The notes below the pieces were generated by a model. It saw only the letters and a list, made by a program, of their open reading frames with translations, was not told where the DNA came from and did no database searches. 53,658 bases of DNA, taken from Virgibacillus senegalensis. GTDB lineage: Bacteria; Bacillota; Bacilli; Bacillales; Amphibacillaceae. Location of the stretch: NCBI RefSeq assembly GCF_000821245.2, contig NZ_LN611425.1, positions 1,333,392 to 1,387,049 of the forward strand. The letters are read 5' to 3'. Position 1 is the first letter of the stretch, and every line of letters starts with the position of its first letter. This document shows, in pieces, positions 8,449 through 16,837 of this stretch. A program made the position numbers and the translations under genes.

Positions 8449-9327
8449 ATGGATGAATTAAGCAAACAAACGCCTCTGTCTGACGGCATTCCTACCCAGC
8501 AGCAATCCCGTCAGCCAGGATTGGAATCAGAAATGGATCCTAAACCGATTTATGAAGTAGAAAGCCATGTCGGCAGCGGAAAATTAAAGGATCGGGTTGC
8601 GTTAATCACCGGAGGAGACAGTGGGATAGGTAAAGCTGTTGCTATCGGTTATGCAAAAGAAGGCGCCCATGTCGCCATTGCTTATTTAGATGAACACAAA
8701 GATGCAGAAGCTACCAAACAACGGATAGAACAAGAAGGTGTCACATGCACCCTTCACCCGGGAGATATTGGGGACGAAAATTTTTGTAACCAGCTGGTAG
8801 AGGACGTAGTCAATCAGCATGGAAAACTGGATATTGTGGTGAATAATGCAGCCCGACAGGAAGTAAAACAAAATGTCCGTGATATCAGCCCTGCTCAGTT
8901 ACGGAGAACATTCGACGTCAACTTTTTCTCTATGTTTTACATTACCCAGGCGGCTATCCCGCACTTAAAAACGGGCAGTACCATTATCAATACCGCTTCG
9001 ATCAATGCCTATGTCGGCAACAAACAACTAGTAGATTATACTTCTACAAAGGGAGCGATTGTTGCTTTCACCCGGTCGATCGCACAGGAGCTTGCGCCAC
9101 AGGGCATTCGAGTGAACGGCATAGCACCAGGACCGATTTGGACACCATTGATTCCGGCCACAATTCCGGAGGACCAAATCAGCGAGTTCGGAAACAATGC
9201 GCCACTTGGCCGGCCGGGACAGCCCGCAGATCATGTAGGAAGCTATATCCTGCTTGCATCAGACGAAAGCGCCTATATGACTGGACAATTCATTCATATA
9301 AATGGCGGTATGTATACTTCCTCTTAA
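8449..9327 (+). CDS. SDR family oxidoreductase (YhdF/YhxC/GSP39-like)
   Basis: A 292-aa classical-type short-chain dehydrogenase with the extended N-terminus (about 1-45, proline/glutamine-rich) typical of the Bacillus general-stress/glucose-dehydrogenase-like group. It shows the cofactor loop TGGDSGIG (54-61), NNAA, the catalytic Ser in NTASINAY, and YTSTKG for the Tyr/Lys pair. An NAD(P)-dependent alcohol or sugar reduction is expected. The start at 8449 is preceded by AAGGAGG at an ideal 8-base spacing; an upstream in-frame ATG at 8392 lacks this. Monocistronic. Confidence 0.9.
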   Translation: MDELSKQTPLSDGIPTQQQSRQPGLESEMDPKPIYEVESHVGSGKLKDRVALITGGDSGIGKAVAIGYAKEGAHVAIAYLDEHKDAEATKQRIEQEGVTCTLHPGDIGDENFCNQLVEDVVNQHGKLDIVVNNAARQEVKQNVRDISPAQLRRTFDVNFFSMFYITQAAIPHLKTGSTIINTASINAYVGNKQLVDYTSTKGAIVAFTRSIAQELAPQGIRVNGIAPGPIWTPLIPATIPEDQISEFGNNAPLGRPGQPADHVGSYILLASDESAYMTGQFIHINGGMYTSS

Positions 9328-9662
9328 ACAAAAATATCCCCCGTCCTAGTAGACAGGGGATATTGTCATTCAAAAAGCCAGCCCATTGACCGGACTGGCT
9401 GTTTACATTCATTATTAGAGCCACAATTGCCGTAACCTCACGTAATAAAGTTTTAAACCACCACTCCTCAAAGTGGGTGTTCGCAGAATCCTTCCTGTCT
9501 TCCTCTATCGTGGAGGCATGACATTCCACATTCTATTTAAAACTCCCTATTACAGTTTAAAGGTTAAAACTTATTATCATTACGTACAACGCAGCTTGTA
9601 TTCATATAATACAGCACCCTTAAAATAATTGCAATGGTCTTTTTTTCCAATCCCCATATTAT
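9328..9662. other. Intergenic: tandem hairpins, then nothing recognised
   Basis: A 9-bp inverted repeat (9333-9341 with 9356-9364) and a second AGCCAG/CTGGCT hairpin (about 9376-9401) follow the SDR stop and probably end transcription, although neither has a strong T-run. From 9410 to 9662 I see no gene. A 79-codon minus-strand frame at 9290-9529 would read through the hairpins and is not called. Confidence 0.5.
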
Positions 9663-9842
9663 TTATTTTCGGTGCTCACACTTCTTGTGCTGTAAGGCAA
9701 AAATCATTTGATCCAATTCTTCACTGCATTTCAATACTTCTGAACTGGTAAGACCCTTTATGTTGGCTATCTCATATAATTTTTTACGTTTTTGATCTAT
9801 CTTTGCTTTCATTTCCCCAATCGTTTCCTCATATTTGCCCAT
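9663..9842 (-). CDS. Spo0E-like aspartyl-phosphate phosphatase
   Basis: A 59-aa two-helix protein with the Spo0E family signature CSEELDQMI in the second helix (the conserved S-x-E-L-D core). Family members dephosphorylate Spo0A~P and so delay sporulation. The start is uncertain: CGGAGG abuts an ATG at 9854 and is 12 bases from the ATG at 9842. I prefer 9842 because the coding similarity begins near it. A stand-alone gene. Confidence 0.8.
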   Translation of the reverse strand: MGKYEETIGEMKAKIDQKRKKLYEIANIKGLTSSEVLKCSEELDQMIFALQHKKCEHRK

Positions 9843-10004
9843 AAGTAAAACCATCCTCCGGGAAAGTCTGTTCTTTCATTATCCCAGTATATTGTGGCAA
9901 AAGAATGGAAAAATCACGCGTTATATTACAAATTCCCAACACTTGTCATCTTGCAGATTTTTTTATAATAAAAAAATGGATAGCTCCTGCTATCCATTCC
10001 AACC

Positions 10005-11075
10005 TTATCGTTTCCCATTCATCCAGCTGGCACCTTCATCCATGTGGACGAACGGAATGTCGGTATCAACCTCTCCAATTATTTGTTCGGCTGGATAGTT
10101 ACTACCTTCCAACCACGCCTTTATATCCAATTCTGTTGGTTCCTGGTTTCCGCCAAGCGCAAACCATGCTTTCATTTCTCTTGGGAAGTATGCCGATGTA
10201 TGGATTGTGCCGGCCCAATTACGATATTGATCGGAAAAAACCCCTTTATCCGAATCATTCATCAGCCGAAATGCATCATAACCGTCTTTAAAGGAATGGC
10301 GTTCTCCTTCGATAATTCTATGACGACGTTCAGAGTCCACTAAATAGTTGCGGTTTTCTTGTTTCATGATTTCAAAATGATTGGTACATACTTTGGACTG
10401 CCGCACTTCAATCCCTCTTGGAGATGCTTCCACAACAAATGTTTCACCACTGGCATCGTACACAATATAACTGAACGAATGACGATGCGGGATTTCTTTC
10501 AACATCGCGACGGCTTCTTTTACATTGGCACACGATTCCAGTACAAGCCGGCCGATCATGGCACAAATAAATCCATTACCCGGTTTTTTCCGATGCATAA
10601 AGTTATAGCCAAGTATCAGCCCCTTCTCATTGATACCATCAGGACGACCTGTGATGCGTTGCGAAGGGCCCACGATGGCATATCCTCCATCGGTCGGCTG
10701 GAACATCACGTAACGTCCTTCATATGTTTTGGGGTGATAATCGTAATTCCGCACTAAAAAATTGTCTCCAGTAACAATCGAGCATCCTGATTTCTCATAC
10801 TCGACACGATACCCGCCAAACTCCATTAATACCTGTTGCATCGGCCATTCCAAAGAATCTCGAAGTCCGAGTAATTCCTGCCAGACACCTGGAGCAAATC
10901 GATTAATAGCCTGTTTCGCCTCTTCCTCATCGACGGTAAATCGTGGTTTTCGTACCTTCCACTGCTTTTCCCGGTTTTTCACCGTCAAAGAGTCTTTCAA
11001 TTCTTCTCCTTGTTTCCAGCCAAATTCATAGTGGCTTCCGCGAAATTGGATGATCGTACTATATATTTGCTTCAT
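10005..11075 (-). CDS. C45-type acyltransferase / linear amide hydrolase (Ntn hydrolase)
   Basis: A 356-aa protein of the acyl-CoA:6-aminopenicillanate acyltransferase (peptidase C45) and penicillin V/bile-salt hydrolase superfamily. The probable nucleophile is Cys98 in KSGCSIV, followed by the characteristic RNYDYHP and a GRPDGINEKGL segment. In this family the Cys is usually exposed by autocleavage before it. Amide hydrolysis or acyl transfer on a small molecule, such as an N-acyl-homoserine lactone or penicillin-like amide, is possible. The start at 11075 has AGAGGGGAAGCAG upstream; an earlier ATG at 11132 does not. Confidence 0.85.
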   Translation of the reverse strand: MKQIYSTIIQFRGSHYEFGWKQGEELKDSLTVKNREKQWKVRKPRFTVDEEEAKQAINRFAPGVWQELLGLRDSLEWPMQQVLMEFGGYRVEYEKSGCSIVTGDNFLVRNYDYHPKTYEGRYVMFQPTDGGYAIVGPSQRITGRPDGINEKGLILGYNFMHRKKPGNGFICAMIGRLVLESCANVKEAVAMLKEIPHRHSFSYIVYDASGETFVVEASPRGIEVRQSKVCTNHFEIMKQENRNYLVDSERRHRIIEGERHSFKDGYDAFRLMNDSDKGVFSDQYRNWAGTIHTSAYFPREMKAWFALGGNQEPTELDIKAWLEGSNYPAEQIIGEVDTDIPFVHMDEGASWMNGKR

Positions 11076-11199
11076 CTGCTTCCCCTCTTTAACCCATTTG
11101 TATATGTTCACAAGGATAACGAAAATTTTCAAAAAAAGAAATGGAAAAAGGCTGATTGTTTCGGTTTATATGGACCACCAATAGCCTGGTGTTTACGCA

Positions 11200-12543
11200 T
11201 TACCAATCCTCATCAATGGGGCTGCGTTCAAATATAGATTGATCTTGTTCTGTAACCCACTCCAGCTCATGCTGGCTGCTTCTCTCTTCCGCTTCCATTT
11301 TTGCTTCCATCGAAAGGTAATCGTCCATTTCATGTTCGTCCTCATCGAGAGTTGGGTGCCCTTTTGTTTTAGAAGGTGATTGGAATACTTGATAAACTTT
11401 TTTCATCCCTTCTCCACAATCGGGACAATCAAATTCATCGAACAAATACTTCGTTTTATTCAAGAAACCAACTTCTACAGAAATGTGCCTCTGACGGATG
11501 AACGTGTTGTATTTTCCTTGGCCGTCATTCAGAAGGAAATGTTCTGGCAGCGGATAATGAAATTCTTCGCACTTTTGGCAATATCGATCGTTAAGCCCCA
11601 AAGTGTAAACAATATCGAGATTCCCGTCGAGTAGTATAAAAAATTCGATTTGGCTGCTATTCCGTAGTTTGTTTTGCTTTTGCAAGTAATCTTTGGATAG
11701 CATCCCTTCTAAGAAGCTCGAACAAACGTTGAATCGCACCCGTCCTGACTTAAAGTTACCTCCGAATCCAGGAAAAGCATAATGGCTTATAGCAATGAAG
11801 GTTTGATCTTGCTGTATATCAAGCGGAACAATTATTCTGTTGCATAAGTCCGCTTTATCCTTATGTATACGCCACCATTCTCTGTATTCTCGATCGAGCT
11901 TATCCTGTAATTCTTTTTTGCTATGTTCCGTTTTTTTCCATTCCACTTTATTGCCATGGAGCAGCAGGCCGACATACACTTTGTCCTCCTTAGCTTTGGT
12001 TATCTGAATGGGACTGTCGGTTTTAGGTATCTGCAAATAATCGGCAGCAGTCGCTTGTAAATCAGTAAATTCCAAATTGGATACATAGACGGTTTGAAAA
12101 ATCTGTTCAGTTACTGCCTGGGCGGATATTATTTTGCCACGATAATCTGAATTATTCTCATAAAGCCATCGTTGAATTTTTTCACTGCCCAGACAATCAT
12201 AGTGGCGATTTATTTCGTCAACCTTAAGCTGTATCTCTTCCTTGCTCGGCGTCTGAACAGAATAATGTTCCTGTCCTACATAAAAACGGACTGCTTTCAA
12301 GTTACTTACTATCTTCGTAAGATTATCCAACACCTCTGGTACCAGACGTCCATTAATTCCAGGATCCTCCAGTTCAAATTCATCATTCAAAAATAGTTCC
12401 CCCAGCACAACCCTGGAAGGAGATTGCACTTCCATAGCTGCTATCAATAAGAAATCGTCTCTTATCCCGAGTTGATTAATCTTTTCTATAAAATCGTCAT
12501 CCCGGAAATCTATTACCTTCGTCCGTCTATGTACACTTTTCAT
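11200..12543 (-). CDS. Hypothetical protein with two CxxC knuckles (447 aa)
   Basis: I do not recognise this protein. It is soluble, with no signal peptide or membrane segment. Two CxxC pairs, Cys322/Cys325 (YCQKC) and Cys373/Cys376 (DCPDC), about 50 residues apart, could bind one zinc in a ribbon. The last 60 residues are highly acidic. An aromatic/glycine cluster SHYAFPGFGGNFKSG lies just before the first knuckle. The start at 12543 has a GGGAG site, while the longer frame to 12627 has none. It is transcribed alone toward the acyltransferase gene, with a 124-base gap. Confidence 0.75.
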   Translation of the reverse strand: MKSVHRRTKVIDFRDDDFIEKINQLGIRDDFLLIAAMEVQSPSRVVLGELFLNDEFELEDPGINGRLVPEVLDNLTKIVSNLKAVRFYVGQEHYSVQTPSKEEIQLKVDEINRHYDCLGSEKIQRWLYENNSDYRGKIISAQAVTEQIFQTVYVSNLEFTDLQATAADYLQIPKTDSPIQITKAKEDKVYVGLLLHGNKVEWKKTEHSKKELQDKLDREYREWWRIHKDKADLCNRIIVPLDIQQDQTFIAISHYAFPGFGGNFKSGRVRFNVCSSFLEGMLSKDYLQKQNKLRNSSQIEFFILLDGNLDIVYTLGLNDRYCQKCEEFHYPLPEHFLLNDGQGKYNTFIRQRHISVEVGFLNKTKYLFDEFDCPDCGEGMKKVYQVFQSPSKTKGHPTLDEDEHEMDDYLSMEAKMEAEERSSQHELEWVTEQDQSIFERSPIDEDW

Positions 12544-12674
12544 ATCCACTCTCCCGTGTTTTATTTTCGTGCTTTTACCTATTTTAGCATAGCCTTGTAC
12601 GAATGATGAGGAAAAGACGGGTGGCATCTTTTCAATAATATCAAGAGATATGGTAAGATTCTATCTAGTTAACG

Positions 12675-12680
12675 TATAAT
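12675..12680 (+). promoter_or_regulatory. Probable -10 element of the Cof-type phosphatase gene
   Basis: A perfect TATAAT lies 26 bases before the ATG at 12706. The matching -35 (about 12652) is weak. Confidence 0.45.
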
Positions 12681-12705
12681 TATTTGCAGCAAAAAGGAGA
12701 ATCAC

Positions 12706-13494
12706 ATGAGCGACTACAAGGTTTTGTTTTTAGACATCGATGGGACGATTCTACGTTCCGACCATACAATCCAGGATTCGACAAGACAAGCAGTACGAGA
12801 GGTGAAAGAAAAAGGCGTGGAAGTCTTTCTTGCAACCGGTCGTCCTCTCCATGAAATTGCCGACATAGCAGCGGACCTCGACATTCATTCTTTTATCGGT
12901 TATAACGGTGCTTTCGCTATCTATCAGGATGAAGTGATTGTCGACGAACCGCTGAAGGCTGAAACCGTACGCAAATTTAGCGAAACGGCCAGCAGTCATG
13001 GTCATGAAATGGTACTTTACACAAGTGAGAAAAATTATTACACATCGTTGGAATCGGATGTCGTAAAGCAATTCATCGATGTTTTTGAATTGAAAAAAAA
13101 CGCCCTCTTCGGACCGGAAGTGATGGATGAGATTTTAGGTGTTACCCTGATGAAACTATCCAAAACAGACCCTGCTCTCTACAAAGTGGAGGATGACATC
13201 GATTTTTCCCAAGTAAATGTCAGCGGACTTGACCACTGCTATGACGTGATTAGAGACAGTGTCAATAAAGGAAAGGCTGTAACCAAGTTACTTAAAAGAC
13301 TGGATATCCCAAAAGAAAGCGCGATAGCATTCGGTGACGGCATGAATGACAAACAATTGATGCAGGCTGTCGGCGAAGGATTTGCCATGGGGAATGCTCA
13401 TCCCGACCTTTTCCAGTATGCCAAGCATCGGACATCGACTGTAGAAGATTCCGGAATCTATAAAGGTTTACAAAGCTTGGGACTGGTAAAATAA
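12706..13494 (+). CDS. Cof-type HAD-IIB phosphatase
   Basis: A 262-aa Cof/YkrA-like HAD phosphatase. Motif I is DIDGT (10-14), a type IIB cap follows, and motif IV is GDGMNDKQLM near residue 210. The family removes phosphate from sugar phosphates, flavin or pyridoxal phosphates; the substrate is not predictable. The ATG at 12706 has AAAAGGAGAATCAC directly upstream. Monocistronic, with its own strong terminator. Confidence 0.92.
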   Translation: MSDYKVLFLDIDGTILRSDHTIQDSTRQAVREVKEKGVEVFLATGRPLHEIADIAADLDIHSFIGYNGAFAIYQDEVIVDEPLKAETVRKFSETASSHGHEMVLYTSEKNYYTSLESDVVKQFIDVFELKKNALFGPEVMDEILGVTLMKLSKTDPALYKVEDDIDFSQVNVSGLDHCYDVIRDSVNKGKAVTKLLKRLDIPKESAIAFGDGMNDKQLMQAVGEGFAMGNAHPDLFQYAKHRTSTVEDSGIYKGLQSLGLVK

Positions 13495-13539
13495 AAAGGA
13501 GCTGCCCATCTATTTTGAGATGATGGGCAGCTCCTCTTT
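13495..13539. terminator. Bidirectional terminator
   Basis: A long inverted repeat (13497-13510 with 13522-13535) sits between the convergent HAD gene and the ywbE gene, with A-run and T-run flanks. Confidence 0.88.
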
Positions 13540-13555
13540 CGTTGTTTCCTATTTT

Positions 13556-13753
13556 TCAATCCTTAAGGATGGACTTGACCCTTCCGACCTGTCCATCTTC
13601 CAAACGCACTTTAATTCCATGGGGGTGTTCCCTTGAATTCGTGAGTATGTCTTGCACAACTCCCCTAGTCAGCTTTCCTGTCCGCTGGTCTTTCTTCAAC
13701 ACGATATCGACCGTATCCCCTCGTTTTATAAGCTCGCGTTTTCTACCATCCAT
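13556..13753 (-). CDS. ywbE: YwbE family protein
   Basis: A 65-aa basic beta-rich protein matching the conserved YwbE family (RGDTVDIVLKKDQRTGKLTRG; HPHGIKVRL; GQVGRVK). The function is unknown; the fold resembles a small SH3-like or KOW-like module. The ATG at 13753 is preceded by AGGAG at 8 bases. A GTG three codons earlier is also in frame but overlaps that site. Monocistronic. Confidence 0.88.
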   Translation of the reverse strand: MDGRKRELIKRGDTVDIVLKKDQRTGKLTRGVVQDILTNSREHPHGIKVRLEDGQVGRVKSILKD

Positions 13754-13833
13754 ATTGGTCACTCCTCGCTTGTCGGTGTTTGCATCTTATCATGAAAAGA
13801 CGCCTGTTTCCATAAAAGACTGGCATCTTTGTA

Positions 13834-14051
13834 ATGATAAAATTTTTAGATTTTTCCAATTAAAATACAGTGGCAAACTTATTAGATGCCATGCTCTCGA
13901 AAACATGCCTGATGATTATCGAAATCGTGTCGTGGTAAACACTGCTGACGTTGATAAACAGTATGTAAAAGACATCAAAGAAGTTGTCGAGTCTGACAAA
14001 TTCGAACAAATATTCGATGAAGATTTCCAGGGTTTTGGAAAGCCGGAATGA
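13834..14051 (+). pseudogene. Broken or startless small gene, hypothetical
   Basis: A 69-codon frame (from 13842) ending at 14051 reads like real protein (QLKYSGKLIRCHALEN; RNRVVVNTADVDK; acidic tail FDEDFQGFGKPE) but has no ATG, GTG or TTG in a sensible place and no ribosome site. An ATG at 13834 is one frame off. A single-base slip in the AAAATTTTT tract (13839-13847) would join it to this frame. A decayed gene or one truncated at its 5' end both fit. It lies next to a decayed IS. Confidence 0.4.
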
Positions 14052-14163
14052 TGAAAGATAAAACCATCGTAAAAAGGAATGACCCGTATGCGAGTCCACT
14101 GTTAAAGTCCTTTTAATCTAAAGCGGCTGTCAACGCTCGTAGTTGATTCCGCGAATCGCTTGT

Positions 14164-14266
14164 CGGTGGATGCTTGTCGCGGGCACGGCCTCAGCTAACT
14201 TGGTCGAGAAAATCACTTGACCAAGTGGATCTTCGGCTCGCGCTGTTCCTGCAGGCGTCTCCACCG
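14164..14266 (+). repeat. 103-bp foldable GC-rich segment of the IS, copy A
   Basis: Outer arms CGGTGGA and TCCACCG are complementary, inner arms pair imperfectly, and a central perfect stem (14198-14205 with 14219-14226) caps the structure. The same segment, the same length and reversed in orientation, is at 33250-33352. It is much more GC-rich than its surroundings. Confidence 0.75.
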
Positions 14267-14371
14267 CTCGCTCATCGTGGAATTACCAAGGGCCAATCTC
14301 TCTTTGATTTAAAAAAGAAAATCACTCTTTTTTCTTGTACATGAATGGAATACATAAAAGGGAGAGATTCG

Positions 14372-14713
14372 ATGCTAGACCGTCAATTATCCATTAGTTT
14401 AACTCAGTATGAAGGCCTCTGCGATACCGCGTCCCTTCAGAAAGGGTGTTATAAACCTGGTGCCAAAACTAAAAGTTATTCGGTCAGCTTAAAATCCGAA
14501 GAACATATGGATCAACTCACCTTTCAAAACAGTGATACCTTTAAAGAAAGGGCGAAGGAACGATATAAGATTGAAGCTAAAAATAGCGAATGGAAGCATA
14601 GATGCGGATATGAGGCCGCCTCATCTTCGGGTCTCGAAGGCATGCGCATTCAAGGTGCGATGGCGATTTTTACGGCAAACGTAAAACGAATCGTTAAACT
14701 AATGAAGGAATAG
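14372..14713 (+). pseudogene. IS1182-type transposase, internal deletion
   Basis: A 113-aa remnant joining the transposase N-terminus (MLDRQLSISLTQYEGL) to its C-terminal region (CYKPGAKTKSYSV; KERYKIEAKNSEWKHRCGY; MRIQGAMAIFTANVKRIVKLM). The catalytic DDE core is missing, so it cannot transpose by itself. The original start survives with GGGAGAG upstream (ATG at 14372). The C-terminal segment recurs in copy B. Confidence 0.85.
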
Positions 14714-14881
14714 AGGGCACAAACCTCTAAAATTAGAGGAAAAGCGGTCAGTGTGGAAATTTATTTCCGCACTGACCGCTTTCTTAAAATTCTACCTATC
14801 ATAAAACTTCAGTTTTTCAGTTGACTCCCAGTATGCTATTGCTTATTTTCGTGCTTTCCCAGCACCTCTATGACCGTATGT

Positions 14882-14917
14882 AAAAGGGCGATGACGAGTC
14901 GTCATTGCCCTTTTCCT
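14882..14917. terminator. Bidirectional hairpin terminator
   Basis: AAAAGGGC..GCCCTTTT with a near-perfect 15-bp stem. It follows the IS on the plus strand and the 32-aa gene on the minus strand. Confidence 0.7.
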
Positions 14918-14974
14918 CTACCGTACAGCATCTTTCCTGGATGAGGAGTGAGAAGCTGGCTTATATTGTCGGTT

Positions 14975-15073
14975 TTAGATGCCAAGGGCAGCCAAAACAG
15001 CAATTAATAGAATAATTGGTGTAAATACTACAAACCAGAAGAACAACAATAGGATTGCAGCTACGATAGCCAT
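14975..15073 (-). CDS. 32-aa hydrophobic peptide
   Basis: A short gene, MAIVAAILLLFFWFVVF...AALGI, almost wholly hydrophobic: one membrane-spanning helix with a proline kink. A strong site AGAGGTGATAAGG precedes the ATG, which makes it likely to be translated. Tiny hydrophobic peptides are common in Bacillus sporulation and stress regulons and among type I toxins. No antisense RNA promoter is evident, so I leave the function open. Confidence 0.6.
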   Translation of the reverse strand: MAIVAAILLLFFWFVVFTPIILLIAVLAALGI

Positions 15074-15327
15074 GCCTTATCACCTCTATTCTATTAAAAA
15101 GTTTTTCGGTGAGGCCTCACATTAACAACCTATGAAAACTCCAATACTTGGTATAGACGAAAAAGCCATAATAGTGCGGATTTCCACAAAAATAGTCATG
15201 TGAACTGCTAGAAGCAAGGATTAACATCTATTTTCAAAAAGTGAGAAATGTACTAGACATTCACACGGACGAAACCTTCCCCGCTACGTACTTATGTAGA
15301 GAAAGTATAAAGAAGGATGGTGAAATA

Positions 15328-15846
15328 ATGGCACAAAGGACGCTCTTTTATGAAAAAACCGCTAACGGATTCAGGCAAATAACCGATGTTCAAGAACAGC
15401 GAAAAATGCTAGAAGGCAATCATAAAGAACTACCTCAAACAGCTTTGATCGATCCATCTTCGTTTATGGATCGCTTGAAAGTTGAATGGCAGGCAAAGAA
15501 ACTCAACACCGATTCGATGGAAAAACTGCATGGGTTATACCAGACACTTAACACCCCCCAAGTAAGAAATGGTCTTCGGCAGGCGTTTCAATATGTACGG
15601 AATCATTTTCCGAAAAACTTTGTGAATGGAGTGGTAAAACAAATGGCGAACAAAGATTTTAGTGATTTATTGAAAAATTTCTCTTCTGGTGAAGATAGCA
15701 GCAAATTGATGGAGAAGGTTCTCAACGATCCCAAGCTTTCCAAAGAAGCCTTCGGCGCGATGAAGGATATGCTAAACGACGAGGAAAAATTCAAATCGAT
15801 GACGAAAATGTTGTCGGACATGATGAATGATAATAAGGATAACTAA
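15328..15846 (+). CDS. Hypothetical protein (172 aa)
   Basis: A soluble, mostly helical charged protein with no recognised domain. It starts MAQRTLFYEKTANGF and ends in a methionine/lysine/aspartate-rich helix (MLNDEEKFKSMTKMLSDMMND). The ATG at 15328 follows AAGGATGGTGAAATA. An upstream in-frame GTG at 15241 would add 29 residues but has no ribosome site. The neighbours on both sides are also small hypothetical genes. Confidence 0.7.
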   Translation: MAQRTLFYEKTANGFRQITDVQEQRKMLEGNHKELPQTALIDPSSFMDRLKVEWQAKKLNTDSMEKLHGLYQTLNTPQVRNGLRQAFQYVRNHFPKNFVNGVVKQMANKDFSDLLKNFSSGEDSSKLMEKVLNDPKLSKEAFGAMKDMLNDEEKFKSMTKMLSDMMNDNKDN

Positions 15847-15970
15847 ACGAACGTTACCCAGCTGGAATCTAATAGACTTCTTCCAAAAATGGTCGGATAT
15901 TCTAGTAGAAACATACTAGCAAAGTAGCATCCTTTCCATACGCTATAGTATGGAAGGAGGGATAAAACGT

Positions 15971-16138
15971 ATGCTATCAAAGGTATCTACTCACCAGGCC
16001 AAGTTGAAAGAGCTTGGCGCTTCAATTCAATCCAGAAAGCAACAGATGTTGGAGAAGGCGGCCGGTAGGCGACCTAATCTTGATAATCTGAAAGAACGCT
16101 TTACAGGCGCTGTTCAAGCGGTGAAGAAACAGCTGTAG
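15971..16138 (+). CDS. Hypothetical small basic protein (55 aa)
   Basis: A 55-aa, strongly basic, helical protein (MLSKVSTHQAKLKELG ... AVKKQL). GGAAGGAGGG lies eight to ten bases before the ATG at 15971; an earlier ATG at 15950 overlaps that site. Unknown function. Confidence 0.65.
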   Translation: MLSKVSTHQAKLKELGASIQSRKQQMLEKAAGRRPNLDNLKERFTGAVQAVKKQL

Positions 16139-16300
16139 GAAATGTGATTAGTGTTCTCCAATTTTAGTCTCCTTTCTATTATATAAGGCGGAAAGGTAAT
16201 TTCGGGCCACTCCCCTTTTCGCCTTTTTTTGCGATCGATTTCCCCTCCGTTGGAAATTGGCGTATAATGGCAGGGAATCAAACTGAAAGGATCGATTGTC

Positions 16301-16531
16301 ATGACAGCAAGAAAACACTCTGGAAAACTGGCCGGATTACATACTCTTGTGGCCCTTCTTCTGCTTTTCTTAGCATCTGTCTTCCAAATGGTTTCTCCAT
16401 TTACCTACATCGCCATTTTCTTCTTTTACCTTGGGTTGATGAATCTGGTCAGTCGGTCGAAAACACTGGTGCCTGCTATCGGCAGCTTGATCCTTGGTAT
16501 TTTTGTTTATTTAATAGGCGTTTGGATATAA
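16301..16531 (+). CDS. Hypothetical small membrane protein (76 aa)
   Basis: Two or three hydrophobic segments (about 13-30, 33-48 and 56-76) with a basic N-terminus (MTARKHSGK). AAAGGATCG is eight bases upstream of the ATG. No family recognised. Monocistronic. Confidence 0.7.
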   Translation: MTARKHSGKLAGLHTLVALLLLFLASVFQMVSPFTYIAIFFFYLGLMNLVSRSKTLVPAIGSLILGIFVYLIGVWI

Positions 16532-16837
16532 AGTGGCCGGGTCAAAAGTATAGCCACCAAAGCACGATTTCGATGCCTGCTTCGTATCGCTACGGCAAGG
16601 TACTGCGCTTTCCACGGGCCCGGGTTCACAATTGACACCACGGAAAACATACCAAAAGAGAAAATATCTCCAACCAAGGTAAGGGACTCAGATTCTAGTG
16701 GGAGCCGGAGTGGAGGGTGCTCTTTTTAAAAGTGAATGGAAGAACGGTTTATTTTTTCAACCAAAAATCCGAACGAATTGGAATCGTTCGGATTTTATAT
16801 TGGATCACGATGTTTTTGTCCCAGTCCCTTTTTATGT
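16532..16837. other. Intergenic between convergent genes
   Basis: A 13-bp inverted repeat (16764-16776 with 16784-16796) with A- and T-rich flanks is the likely terminator for the minus-strand NmrA-like gene and perhaps for the plus strand too. The rest (16532-16760), including a GC-rich patch CCACGGGCCCGGG, shows nothing I can name. Confidence 0.65.

Larger units (their letters stand above)
14092..14827 (+). mobile_element. Internally deleted IS1182-type element, copy A
   Basis: The ends are imperfect inverted repeats: GAGTCCACTGTTAA at 14092, and GAGTCAACTGAAAA read inward from 14827. Flanks resemble a worn target duplication (CCGTATGC before, CCAGTATGC after). Inside are a 103-bp foldable GC-rich segment (14164-14266), a leader, a deleted transposase gene and a 3' hairpin. 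It shares this architecture with copy B at 32950-33426. Boundaries are inferred by comparing the two copies. Confidence 0.75.

Noticed and set aside
9290-9529. 79-codon minus-strand frame after the SDR gene
   Set aside because: A weak AGGGAG precedes it, but it would have to read through two hairpins and into the end of the SDR gene; no recognisable protein.
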